Below, piece after piece: positions 18,701 to 27,048 of a stretch of 57,997 bases of DNA. A model generated the notes under the pieces. That model saw nothing but the letters and a program-made list of their open reading frames with translations, made no database searches and was not told the origin of the DNA. Each line of letters opens with the position of its first letter. Position 1 is the stretch's first letter. The position numbers and the translations under genes are program-made. The stretch covers positions 1-57,997 of the forward strand of contig JAQGDQ010002416.1 of assembly GCA_030141605.1 (NCBI GenBank), given 5' to 3'. The stretch is from Tubiluchus corallicola. Lineage: Eukaryota; Priapulida; Priapulimorpha; Priapulimorphida; Tubiluchidae.

Positions 18701-18991
18701 ATTTCTGACGGGATTGTAGAAAGCAGATATATAGAAGACAATTCTTTTCTCCGATTTCAAACAGTAAATGTGTCTTATCAATTTCCAAAGAAATGGATAA
18801 AAAAAGCCAATATTAACCAGTTAAATGTTTTTTTAAGAGGAGATAATTTATATGTGTGGACTAAATATTTGGGATATGACCCAGAAGTAAACCAAAACAA
18901 TGGCGAAAATAACAGATACCTTGGGGCAATAGACAGAGGTGCTCATCCCAGATCAAGAACAATTTCTATGGGTGTAAACATAAATTTTTAA
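15716..18991 (+). CDS. SusC-family TonB-linked outer-membrane transporter
   Basis: Outer-membrane glycan importer, 1091 residues. In order: signal peptide (about 1-21), CarboxypepD_reg-like domain (about 26-110, GKITSADDNSSLPGVTVVEK), the DEVVVVAYNTQTRREL linker, plug domain with PLYIIDGVPIEV and ILKDATATALYGSRAANG, then a 22-strand barrel ending ISMGVNINF. It forms a pair with the SusD gene, which starts 3 bp later. The neighbours suggest a sulfated or otherwise decorated glycan, but specificity cannot be read from sequence. Confidence 0.96.
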   Translation: MNENKAILLILLIFTYSSIFSQKESTITITGKITSADDNSSLPGVTVVEKGTNNGAISSFEGEYTITAPNTATLVFSFVGYETQEISIRHRTVINVIMRTTSEQLDEVVVVAYNTQTRRELTSSYAVVDRQDITNTGDVSVTEGLQGRVAGVYISSSEGSPGSGMSVQIRGLSSLEASNEPLYIIDGVPIEVETEALDNGLNDEGTTVNPLADYPIEDIESITILKDATATALYGSRAANGVVIITTKRGLAGKAQINFKARYGVQSISKKLDLLDSYQFIYMKMQENGGKNYNFDEHPIIGSIPTKDENGNIIVYEEWKDMLMATGFDTTNTNWQDEMYRMGAVQDYYLNINGGSDNTVYNVGAGYLTHTGIIQNTLYEKYTLKSRLNFDINSKLKADLSVIGSYTRREGAATGGSTNNPQNKGIVQSIVETAPLRSPDYQKELEYYLNSLNDGEDDTDDESGLRSTNPYNFAYNVTNIIETTNLVGNLRLSYTITDHLTFRFRSGIVKNFTDGDIFFPYTTGQGYGSSGGGTLGKAVINRNSTSKWDIENILNYDKVFNRIHKLDLMVGFTMEKNNQSQRNFQFTGFGSDDVKMPPLTKATDFNVKKDITRMSSLMGTLLFINYGLKKKYYFTLSGRVDGSSRFSEGNKWGLFYSGAVAWRLGDEDFIKDLNVFSDLKIRSSLGYTGNQRITPNASLYTFTTDGRYTTGENNSNNQSGYLIDNVPNNNLTWQTTEQLDVGLDMGLFENKMYFVVDVFQKITSDLLVRLDVPIYSTGTTRYFANVGNVENKGLEISFKFTPVAFRNFKWNNNFNISFIENKVLSLNGGTGYLQVGRGNTTSRIIVGEGIGIWYGYVVDGIYQSEEEIAEYLPNLNEGSITNFEPGRAKYKDLDGNGYIDENDRTVIGRSNPKHFGGFSSTFTYKNFSLNVYFQWVYGTQVYNNLRQKLELDRNSFSTNASTRILEFWRPTVYDEAGNVIYEGNPNTDVNALDTDISDGIVESRYIEDNSFLRFQTVNVSYQFPKKWIKKANINQLNVFLRGDNLYVWTKYLGYDPEVNQNNGENNRYLGAIDRGAHPRSRTISMGVNINF

Positions 18992-18994
18992 GTG

Positions 18995-20869
18995 ATGAAA
19001 AAGCTAATTTTAACCGTTTGCATTGTATTATTGCTGCCCAGTTGTAGCTTCTTAGATGAAAAAACAACATTGGTGGTAAAGGACGAAGTGTTTTCTTCGG
19101 AAAACAATATAGAATCACTCTTAATAGGAGCATATAGTTACCTTGTAAAAGGGGGACAGGTAAGTTATTTTAGGCACTTAATGACTCTTGAAGTTCGCTC
19201 ATCATATATAAAAGGAGTGGGGGGGAATAGAGGTCCTGGAACGGAAAAAAACTTTGATGAGTTAGATGTTTTTGAATTTAAGAGAATAAGTTCTGAGGAT
19301 GGAAGAATACGAGAGCTTTGGGAAGATATGTATACTATAATAACTCAAACCAACTTAATAGTTGAAGAACTTACGGCAGAGGATTTTAATGTAGAGATGA
19401 ACGAATTAAAGAAAAATAGGTTTGTAGCAGAAGCTAAATTCCTTCGTGCCTTGGGATATTTTACATTAGTGCGCTGCTTTGGCGAAGTGCCTCTTGTTAT
19501 TAATGCCCCTGGCACTGTAGAAGATTTTCAAGACCTGTTTATACCTAAAAATACCACACAAGAAATATATGCTCAAATAATACAAGACTTAAAATACACC
19601 GAAAAACATACTTTTTATAAACCTGGCTCAAGTTTAGGAGACCATAACAACACTTACAATATAGTAGACCAAGGGCGAATATCCAAAGCTGCTGCTAAGG
19701 GAATGTTAGCCAAAGTATACCTTACCTTAGCTACTTGCAAAGATTTTGCTGCTTCGGACTATTCTCTATATAGGGATATGTATAACTGGGTAGATGCTGC
19801 TGTATACTACGATAGTGCTATTGTATATGCACAGAAAGTAATAGATATGGCCAATTCTGGGGGCAATATAGGCTTGGAAAGTGATTTTACCTACCTTTTT
19901 AATTTAGGAAATTCCAACAACATAGAGTCTTTATTTGAAATACAGCATAGTGAAAGAATTGATAGAGGCGATAGATGTGGCTCGCTTACAGGACCTTTCA
20001 GATCGCACACCTCGGCATTTACAATACCGCATCCTACATCGGGATTTGGCTTAATAGCAGCTGCCGACCAACTCGTTAATCTATTTGACTATGAGTATGA
20101 CTTTGCAAATAAGATAAACTATATTGATGATACAGTAAGAACATATAAGAAAAATGAAGATGAAGTAGATCAAATAGATACTACCTACACCGATGAACTC
20201 AAAATAAAAGAGAAATCAGATATTAGATTCTTTTGGACAATCTATGATTACGGGTATAAGATTGCTCGCACGAAACCTAATCTTTCTAAAGATGATGGGT
20301 TGGTAAAGGTGCAGATTATCAATAACAACGACTTATTTGTAGATGATGCAGAGGAAAGTTTAGAAGCCGAACTTGGGTTTGGTAAGCATAGGTTCCCCAG
20401 TATACCTGCGGACTATGACAATACAGGTCTTAACTTTATGGTGTTACGCTATGCGGAAATATTGCTTATTTATGCTGAAGCTGTGAACGAACTTAGAGGC
20501 CCTGGAGAGGCTTACCCATACATCAACGCCATAAGGCAAAGGGCGAGAAATGGTTCTTCTCTTTTTAGCTATCCTGCCAGCCAATACCCCGAAGATGCTT
20601 CAGGGCTTACACAGGCAGGTATGAGAGAGGAAATAAGAAAGGAAAGAATAAAAGAGTTAGCAGTAGAAGGGCATATATATTTTGACCAACTGAGACACGG
20701 CACTTTATTAGATGGTTTGCGAGACCTACAATACTACTCAAACAACAACAACCCCAACCCTGTATGGTTTGGAGAAATGGTAGAACCCGTAGAAAAGTAT
20801 ATGATAATGCCAATACCTCAAAGAGCATTGGATAAAAACCCTAGCTTAAAACAGAACCTTATGTGGTAG
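18995..20869 (+). CDS. SusD-family glycan-binding lipoprotein
   Basis: Surface lipoprotein capping the SusC transporter. Signal peptide MKKLILTVCIVLLLPSC with lipid-modified Cys17, then FLDEKTT, the usual start of mature SusD. TPR-like helices include RFVAEAKFLRALGYFTLVRCFGEVPL; the C-terminal part has RYAEILLIYAEAVNE and RKERIKELAVEGHIYFDQLRHG, with the standard ending PIPQRALDKNPSLKQN. ATG 18995 is preferred to the GTG one codon upstream. An unusually polar segment in the middle (KKNEDEVDQIDTTYTDE) looks like a surface loop. Confidence 0.96.
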   Translation: MKKLILTVCIVLLLPSCSFLDEKTTLVVKDEVFSSENNIESLLIGAYSYLVKGGQVSYFRHLMTLEVRSSYIKGVGGNRGPGTEKNFDELDVFEFKRISSEDGRIRELWEDMYTIITQTNLIVEELTAEDFNVEMNELKKNRFVAEAKFLRALGYFTLVRCFGEVPLVINAPGTVEDFQDLFIPKNTTQEIYAQIIQDLKYTEKHTFYKPGSSLGDHNNTYNIVDQGRISKAAAKGMLAKVYLTLATCKDFAASDYSLYRDMYNWVDAAVYYDSAIVYAQKVIDMANSGGNIGLESDFTYLFNLGNSNNIESLFEIQHSERIDRGDRCGSLTGPFRSHTSAFTIPHPTSGFGLIAAADQLVNLFDYEYDFANKINYIDDTVRTYKKNEDEVDQIDTTYTDELKIKEKSDIRFFWTIYDYGYKIARTKPNLSKDDGLVKVQIINNNDLFVDDAEESLEAELGFGKHRFPSIPADYDNTGLNFMVLRYAEILLIYAEAVNELRGPGEAYPYINAIRQRARNGSSLFSYPASQYPEDASGLTQAGMREEIRKERIKELAVEGHIYFDQLRHGTLLDGLRDLQYYSNNNNPNPVWFGEMVEPVEKYMIMPIPQRALDKNPSLKQNLMW

Positions 20870-20933
20870 TGAATATTCGAAAATGAAACCAAAAATGAGT
20901 ATATTTATTACTAGATTTTAATTTTTTACCATT

Positions 20934-23900
20934 ATGAAAAACATCACTTCTCTTTTATTGTTAAAAAACATAGTAGCTTTATTGCTATGTCTCTTAACAA
21001 GCAACTATATACACGGGCAGAAAAGTTACTTGCCCTCCCCTGTTGATCAAGAAGGGGGTGGAGAGCTTCCAAATAATATATGGAAAACAATAGATATGTT
21101 TAGTGGAGAAAATATTGTTTTCCAAATTACGAAGAACCATAGAGGTACAGGTATTGCCAAATACAATGATGATGACTCTTATTGGTATTTCTATCAATCT
21201 AGTATATATTTAAGGGGCGAACTAGGTTTTCTGCTACGTGGCACAGGTGATACAATTGGCAGTATAGAAACTGTTACAGAATATTTAAATGATAGTTTAG
21301 CTTCAGCCGAAGCTGATAATTTCACAGGTCCTCATCCTACTTATTCAGTATCAGGAGGGGCAGGAACTTTTCATATAGAATTTCAAAAGGGCTCAAGCGA
21401 TAAACTTTATAGTATTTGGGTTAATAATGAAGGAGGGGCAGCTCTTTTTACAGATTTTTCAGCAGGGGGAAGTAGTGGTGTACTCCAAAGAACAGCAGCG
21501 CCAGTAAATATAGCGGGAGAAATAAGCTATATTAAGATTAGTTCTAACCAACCGAATACCAGAGAAGAAATCTTAAAATTTTGGTGGACAGGCTACGAGC
21601 CAGTAACCATAGATACGGCCTATGTTAATAGTGATGGAGAGAGTATTACGGTAACACTAAGCCGAGCAATAACCTCTGCATTTATTCCTTTTACTGATTT
21701 TACTATAAATGGTCAAACCATTATTGATGGTAGTATAGATGTTGCTCAAAAAGAAATTACATTCAACCTACAAGATATTATATACAAAGGCACAACAGGC
21801 TTAACTTTATCTTACTCGCCTACTACTACTACTTTATATGGAGTTGATCACAGAACTGAAGAAGGGGGTATAGAACGTCCCTTTATAGAAACTAATGTAC
21901 CTATTAATACTATCATTGCCCCTCCGCGCCCTATAGAAGTAGTAGGTAGTCCCAGCACAAATAGCGAAGGTGATACAATTATCCTTGATTTCAATGTAGA
22001 AATGGCAACAGTAACTCAGCCCTCTGGAAGTTTAGGATTTGTCACAAGCACAGGAAATACCATAAGCAAAGTAGAAGTAAACCCCAACCAAACTACACAA
22101 CTATGGCTGATAGTGGACGTTGCATTTGTTAATACAGATGTAATATTTTTAAACTATGTGAATAGTGGGACAGATATACAATCAACAGATGGAGCTGTAT
22201 TGTCCGACTTTGATAATATGTTTATAATAAACTCCGTTACAGGAGCCCCTCCTGTATCGTATCTATTTATTGCCAACTATAGAGGAGATACAGTGTTTCT
22301 CACTACATCTCAAGATATAGATGCTGCTACTATTGCAACTGACCAAAAGGACTTTTTTACATTAATGATAGAAGGCACATCCGCTTCGGTTGAAGATGTT
22401 TTACTAATAGGGAACAATGTTATAGCTCTTGCTATAGATACAGTTTTGGAAAATACTTTTCAGCAAGTAACGGTATCCTACAATGGTGAAGGCACAATAA
22501 CATCTGTTGATGGTATCCCTATGTTAGCTTTTGAAGACAGACCAGTAGATATAAGCAATACACCGGGCAAAGCACCAATGTTTCTATCATCCACAACAAA
22601 TAAAATTGGGGACAGTGTAATAGTGTTTTTTGATAGCGAATTGGAACTAATTCCTGTTGGCGTTGAAGAAGATTTTTTAATTAGACTTACTAATATTAAT
22701 GGTGAAACTGTTGATACTTTACAAGCAGGAGATATAAATACAATAACTAGTGCAAATGAGATATTATATATAAAATTAGATGCCACCCTCATACACAAAG
22801 ACCATACCATAGAACTAAAATACGAAGGGGCTTCATCGCAAGATAAAGAAATAAAAAATACAGATAGAGGAGTATTAAAAGGATTTAGCTGGATGGAAGT
22901 ATCTAATGTGTTACCCGGGGCAGGTTTTTTGCCCGATAGTGTAACTGTTAGCTCCGATGGATTTATCATCTACATCCACGCTCCCAAAGTAATGAAGGAT
23001 ACTGTTTATAGCCAAACCTCTCCGACACTCAACAATTTTACAATACTAGTAAATAATACTACTGTAAATGTAACAAGCATCTATCGCAAAAATAACGATG
23101 AGAGTACACTAATGCTTTATATTCCTCAAAAAATAAAATATGAAGACAAAGTTGTTGTAGCCAATCTATTAGATGCCAATTCAGAAATAATAACATCTGC
23201 AGATGGTGGGATAATGAAAAGTTTTAATATGGAGGCTATAAACAAGGCGCAGGGTATAGCACCAGTAATAGCAGGAGATGTATATACAGAAGAAACAGGA
23301 AGGAAAATAATAATTCCCTTGGATAAACCTATAGTAGAGGTAGGGGCTTCTACTAGCCCATTTACAGCCTTTGTAAGTTCCTTGAATGAAAGCACGCAAA
23401 AATATGAAGACCCACAAAGTAGAAACTTTTTAAATGTGAATGTTGTAGATGAAACCTATTTGGAACTTACAATAGAAAGGCGCTTGCTTTATACAGACCA
23501 AGTAACATTGCAATATATAAATGGTGAAATAAAGACGAATAATAATGGGTATTTACAAAACTTTATAGACTTACCTGTAATTAACAACTCACCCCAAGAA
23601 GATGTAGAAATACTTGTAGCATATGTGGGGGCAGACAAACAGTCAATAGAAATACTTTGCAGTAAGGAGGTAAGTGAGGAGCTATTGGATGGAGAAAGGA
23701 CACTTAATGATATGATTCCAGCCTTTGATATAAAGATAAATGATATTGCTTTGGAAGAAGACAATATTATTGACCAAATAATACTCAAAGAGGGAAGGGA
23801 AGATATAATTGTATTGCAGTTGTCAGAAAAAGTATATGAAAATCCATCTGACACAGTAGCCTTATCTTATATAGGATTCTTGATAAGAGCCAAAGAAGAT

Positions 23901-24533
23901 TTAGCACCATTGGCACAGTTTGCAGATGAAATGGTTATTAATGGAACGGGGAATACTCCACCTTCTATAAAAGAATCTTATACATCAGCTAATGGGCAAT
24001 GGATATACTTGGAGTTGGATGAGGAAATAGACAAAATAGAACAAAAAGCATTAGAGGACTTTACCATATTGTTTGATGATATGATGAACACCTCAAGAAT
24101 AGTAGGTATGTTCATTGGCAAGAAGAACACAAAACAATTGGCTTTAGAGTTAGACCTTTTTGGAACGAGAAAGATAGATAAATATGTAGAAATAGAACTA
24201 GATTTTGTTAAAACGTTGACAAAAGTAAAAACGAAGGATGGGAGTGAGTTAGAATCATTTAATAGGCCAATAGCTGTGAAAAATTTGGTAGAAGAGAAAG
24301 TGTTTTTGCTATTAGGACAAGACCAAATACGTATAATTACTACTGAAAGCTTAGGAAGAATAATTGTATATGATATGAATGGGCATATAAAATATGAGCA
24401 TAGTCAGAAAATATTTGACAAATATTTTACTGTAGATATTTCCTCTTATTTAAATGACAATGGAGGTTTGTATATAATATGTTTACTTAGACACGATGGG
24501 AGTGTAATTATGACAAGGAAGTTTATATACTAA
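20934..24533 (+). CDS. Large secreted repeat protein with type IX C-terminal sorting domain
   Basis: 1199 residues with a Sec signal peptide (about 1-28), an N-terminal beta-rich domain (about 30-215, ending FWWTGYEPV), and about eight Ig/SwmB-like repeats of roughly 100-115 residues. Each repeat opens with a pattern like SDGESITVTLSRAI, SEGDTIILDFNVEM, IGDSVIVFFDSEL or ANGQWIYLELDEEI. The last 70 residues (IIVYDMNGHIKYEH ... GGLYIICLLRHDGSVIMTRKF) match a type A sorting domain for type IX export and surface anchoring. There is no catalytic motif. Downstream of susCD it probably binds or presents glycan, or acts as an adhesin. The exact ligand is unknown. Confidence 0.85.
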   Translation: MKNITSLLLLKNIVALLLCLLTSNYIHGQKSYLPSPVDQEGGGELPNNIWKTIDMFSGENIVFQITKNHRGTGIAKYNDDDSYWYFYQSSIYLRGELGFLLRGTGDTIGSIETVTEYLNDSLASAEADNFTGPHPTYSVSGGAGTFHIEFQKGSSDKLYSIWVNNEGGAALFTDFSAGGSSGVLQRTAAPVNIAGEISYIKISSNQPNTREEILKFWWTGYEPVTIDTAYVNSDGESITVTLSRAITSAFIPFTDFTINGQTIIDGSIDVAQKEITFNLQDIIYKGTTGLTLSYSPTTTTLYGVDHRTEEGGIERPFIETNVPINTIIAPPRPIEVVGSPSTNSEGDTIILDFNVEMATVTQPSGSLGFVTSTGNTISKVEVNPNQTTQLWLIVDVAFVNTDVIFLNYVNSGTDIQSTDGAVLSDFDNMFIINSVTGAPPVSYLFIANYRGDTVFLTTSQDIDAATIATDQKDFFTLMIEGTSASVEDVLLIGNNVIALAIDTVLENTFQQVTVSYNGEGTITSVDGIPMLAFEDRPVDISNTPGKAPMFLSSTTNKIGDSVIVFFDSELELIPVGVEEDFLIRLTNINGETVDTLQAGDINTITSANEILYIKLDATLIHKDHTIELKYEGASSQDKEIKNTDRGVLKGFSWMEVSNVLPGAGFLPDSVTVSSDGFIIYIHAPKVMKDTVYSQTSPTLNNFTILVNNTTVNVTSIYRKNNDESTLMLYIPQKIKYEDKVVVANLLDANSEIITSADGGIMKSFNMEAINKAQGIAPVIAGDVYTEETGRKIIIPLDKPIVEVGASTSPFTAFVSSLNESTQKYEDPQSRNFLNVNVVDETYLELTIERRLLYTDQVTLQYINGEIKTNNNGYLQNFIDLPVINNSPQEDVEILVAYVGADKQSIEILCSKEVSEELLDGERTLNDMIPAFDIKINDIALEEDNIIDQIILKEGREDIIVLQLSEKVYENPSDTVALSYIGFLIRAKEDLAPLAQFADEMVINGTGNTPPSIKESYTSANGQWIYLELDEEIDKIEQKALEDFTILFDDMMNTSRIVGMFIGKKNTKQLALELDLFGTRKIDKYVEIELDFVKTLTKVKTKDGSELESFNRPIAVKNLVEEKVFLLLGQDQIRIITTESLGRIIVYDMNGHIKYEHSQKIFDKYFTVDISSYLNDNGGLYIICLLRHDGSVIMTRKFIY

Positions 24534-24555
24534 AAAAAACAATGTAGGTATTTCA

Positions 24556-24596
24556 AGCACCATCTTATAAACTGTGTAAGTTTATAAGATGGTGCT
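24556..24596 (+). terminator. Strong 18-bp hairpin after the SusCD operon
   Basis: AGCACCATCTTATAAACT (24556-24573), a 5-base loop, and the exact reverse complement (24579-24596), followed by ATTTT. It begins 22 bases past the stop of the surface repeat protein, as expected for an intrinsic terminator, and marks the edge of the accessory island. Confidence 0.85.
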
Positions 24597-24996
24597 ATTT
24601 TCGACACAGTTTGTGAAACAGTGTCCACAGGGGCTAATACAAAGAGGAAAAACAGTAACTTCACCCATTCTTACCCTATACTTAAAGAGAAAAAAAGGGT
24701 GAAGTTTAGAAAACAGGTTACTTATTTACAAGATAAGACAATTATCCCTCACCTACTAAGGCAGTATAACACCCAAACGAATAGCACACACCACCCCAAC
24801 AACCACATCACAAACCACCCTAAACTGTTATATCCTCCGTGAAAACAACAGTATTTCAACAAGATAAACAATAGAAAAACAGAGAATTAACCCACCACCC
24901 TAAACTATTTTAATTAGTATTTTCAATTTTTTTAGTGAGAAAAAAAATCATTATACTTGTATTCCATTTATATAAAATATCTACAAATAACAACTA
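24597..24996. other. 400-bp non-coding stretch at the left edge of the restriction island
   Basis: No credible gene. Two more inverted repeats follow the terminator. GACAC-A-GTTT / AAAC-A-GTGTC spans 24603-24625. AACTTCACCC (24657-24666) pairs with GGGTGAAGTT (24697-24706), and GTTACT at 24717-24722 could compete for the same left arm. ACCACCCTAAACT occurs twice, near 24815 and 24892. TTTT-N19-TATACTTG (24929-24959) is a weak promoter candidate for hsdM, leaving a leader of about 30 bases. Confidence 0.45.
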
Positions 24997-27045
24997 ATGG
25001 AGAACTTCAAAGAAAAAACTAATCATATTTGGGCAGTGGCTGACTTATTGAGGGGCGATTACAAACAGGCTGATTATGGAAAAGTTATACTGCCTTTTAC
25101 GGTATTAAGGCGTTTGGACTGTATATTAGCTCCTACCAAAGAAAAGGTACTGAAAAACTTAGAAAACGATAAGTTTAGCCCAACTGTTTTAGAAGGAATA
25201 TTAAATACAACTACTGGCTATAACTTTCATTGTAAAAGTGAATACGATTTTCAAAGACTCATAGAAGACCCTAATAATATAGCTAAAAACCTTAGAACTT
25301 ACATCAGTAGTTTTTCTGAAAATGTAAGAGATATTATAGAGCATTTCAACTTTGAAAACCAGATAGAAAAGCTCAACAAACAAAACCTATTGTTTGAAGT
25401 AGTAAAGAAATTTACTGAAATAGACTTAACCCATACCGACAGTATGGAGATGGGCTATGTCTTTGAGGAACTTATACGAAAGTTTGCAGAGCAATCTAAC
25501 GAAACAGCAGGAGAACACTTTACACCCAGAGAAGTAATAAAACTGATGGTAAATCTATTGTTTATCAACGATAAAGAAATCTTAACAAGAAAAGGTATTA
25601 TAAAAACAATATACGACCCTGCTTGCGGAACAGGAGGTATGCTATCGGTGGCAGAAACATTTTTAAATCAACTTAACAAGGAGGCTACCTTAGAGGTATT
25701 TGGGCAAGAGCTCAACTCCGAGTCTTATGCTATGTGCAAGTCGGATATGCTTATAAAAGGACAAACATTAGACAATATCAAATTTGGCAATACCTTTTTG
25801 GTTGATGGATTACAAGGAAAAACCTTTGATTATATGCTCTCTAATCCACCTTTTGGGGTAGATTGGAAAAAAGCAGAAAAAATTATCAAAGACGAACATC
25901 AACAACAAGGCCCTGCAGGGCGGTTTGGTGCAGGATACCCACGCATCAGCGATGGTTCTTTGTTGTTCCTTCAACATATGATACAAAAAATGAAACCCAC
26001 ACACAAAGGGGGTAGCCGTGTAGCTATTGTGTTCAATGGGTCGCCTCTGTTTACAGGGCAGGCAGGTAGTGGTGAAAGCGAGATAAGAAAATGGCTCATA
26101 GAAAACGACTATTTGGAAACTATTATAGCTATGCCCGACCAGCTGTTTTACAACACTGGCATTGCCACTTATGTATGGATAGTAACCAACCACAAAACAA
26201 AGGAGCGTAAAGGCAAAATACAGCTTATAAACGCTACAGGCAAAAGTGATGAAGAGGAGATAAACAACGGAGAAAGAGAAATCAATCGTTTTTGGGAGAA
26301 AATGCCCAGAAGTCTTGGTGACAAAAGGAAAAAAATTGCCGAAAATGGAGAGACGAAAGGTATAGGCTACATCACTCAACTATATAGTGAGAATGCAAAA
26401 AATAAATTTTGTAAAATACTACCTAATGACTATTTTGGATATACACAAATAACCGTAGAACGTCCCTTGCGACTGGTTACACACCTTATACCCAATAGAT
26501 TGGAGAATATAAAGCACAAAGACCCTGAAAAAATCAAGGAACTCAAAGAAATGTTTGCACCCGTATTACAAGAGTTACAAGATATATTGGGAGAAGAAAA
26601 ACTGTACAACTACAACGCTATAAAACCCACTATAAACAAAACACTACAAAAAACGGGCTGGAGTGCCTCAATCAAAAAAATATTTATCAATACCATTACC
26701 TATACACACGAAAAGGCAAAAAGAGTAATAAAAACCAAAAAAGGAAATACCATAACCTACGAACCCGACCCCAACTTACGAGACAAAGAAAACATACCCT
26801 TTTTGAAGGAAGACAAAAACGGCAACTTACAGCCCCAAAGCATAGATACCTACTTTGAAGAAGAGGTACTACCTCACATACCTGATGCGTGGATAGACGA
26901 CACAAAAACAAAAACAGGCTACGAAATAAACTTTACCAAATACTTCTACGAGTTTAAACCCCTGCGACCTATAGAAGAGATAAAAGCTGATATTTTACAA
27001 CTGGAGAAAGAAACCCTAACAGTAGAAACCAATATTTTAGCATAA
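24997..27045 (+). CDS. hsdM: Type I restriction-modification methyltransferase subunit HsdM
   Basis: N6-adenine methyltransferase subunit of a type I RM complex (M2S modification enzyme, R2M2S for cleavage), 682 residues. N-terminal HsdM_N helices cover about 5-130 (HIWAVADLLRGDYKQ). Motif I DPACGTGGM lies near residue 207 and the catalytic NPPFGVDWKK near 282. The C-terminal extension (about 480-682) is long and Lys/Glu-rich, ending in a likely coiled segment. The gene is 3 bp upstream of hsdS. The island is A-rich on its coding strand compared with the flanking loci. Confidence 0.96.
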   Translation: MENFKEKTNHIWAVADLLRGDYKQADYGKVILPFTVLRRLDCILAPTKEKVLKNLENDKFSPTVLEGILNTTTGYNFHCKSEYDFQRLIEDPNNIAKNLRTYISSFSENVRDIIEHFNFENQIEKLNKQNLLFEVVKKFTEIDLTHTDSMEMGYVFEELIRKFAEQSNETAGEHFTPREVIKLMVNLLFINDKEILTRKGIIKTIYDPACGTGGMLSVAETFLNQLNKEATLEVFGQELNSESYAMCKSDMLIKGQTLDNIKFGNTFLVDGLQGKTFDYMLSNPPFGVDWKKAEKIIKDEHQQQGPAGRFGAGYPRISDGSLLFLQHMIQKMKPTHKGGSRVAIVFNGSPLFTGQAGSGESEIRKWLIENDYLETIIAMPDQLFYNTGIATYVWIVTNHKTKERKGKIQLINATGKSDEEEINNGEREINRFWEKMPRSLGDKRKKIAENGETKGIGYITQLYSENAKNKFCKILPNDYFGYTQITVERPLRLVTHLIPNRLENIKHKDPEKIKELKEMFAPVLQELQDILGEEKLYNYNAIKPTINKTLQKTGWSASIKKIFINTITYTHEKAKRVIKTKKGNTITYEPDPNLRDKENIPFLKEDKNGNLQPQSIDTYFEEEVLPHIPDAWIDDTKTKTGYEINFTKYFYEFKPLRPIEEIKADILQLEKETLTVETNILA

Positions 27046-27048
27046 ACA

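Noticed and set aside
24621-24842. 73-codon plus frame before hsdM
   Set aside because: Biased Asn/Thr/His composition, no motif, and it covers the inverted repeats of the non-coding stretch.
24534-25000. attL-like copy of the tRNA-Phe 3' end at the left island edge
   Set aside because: Read by eye on both strands for GGTACCACCTGG-type sequence; none found.
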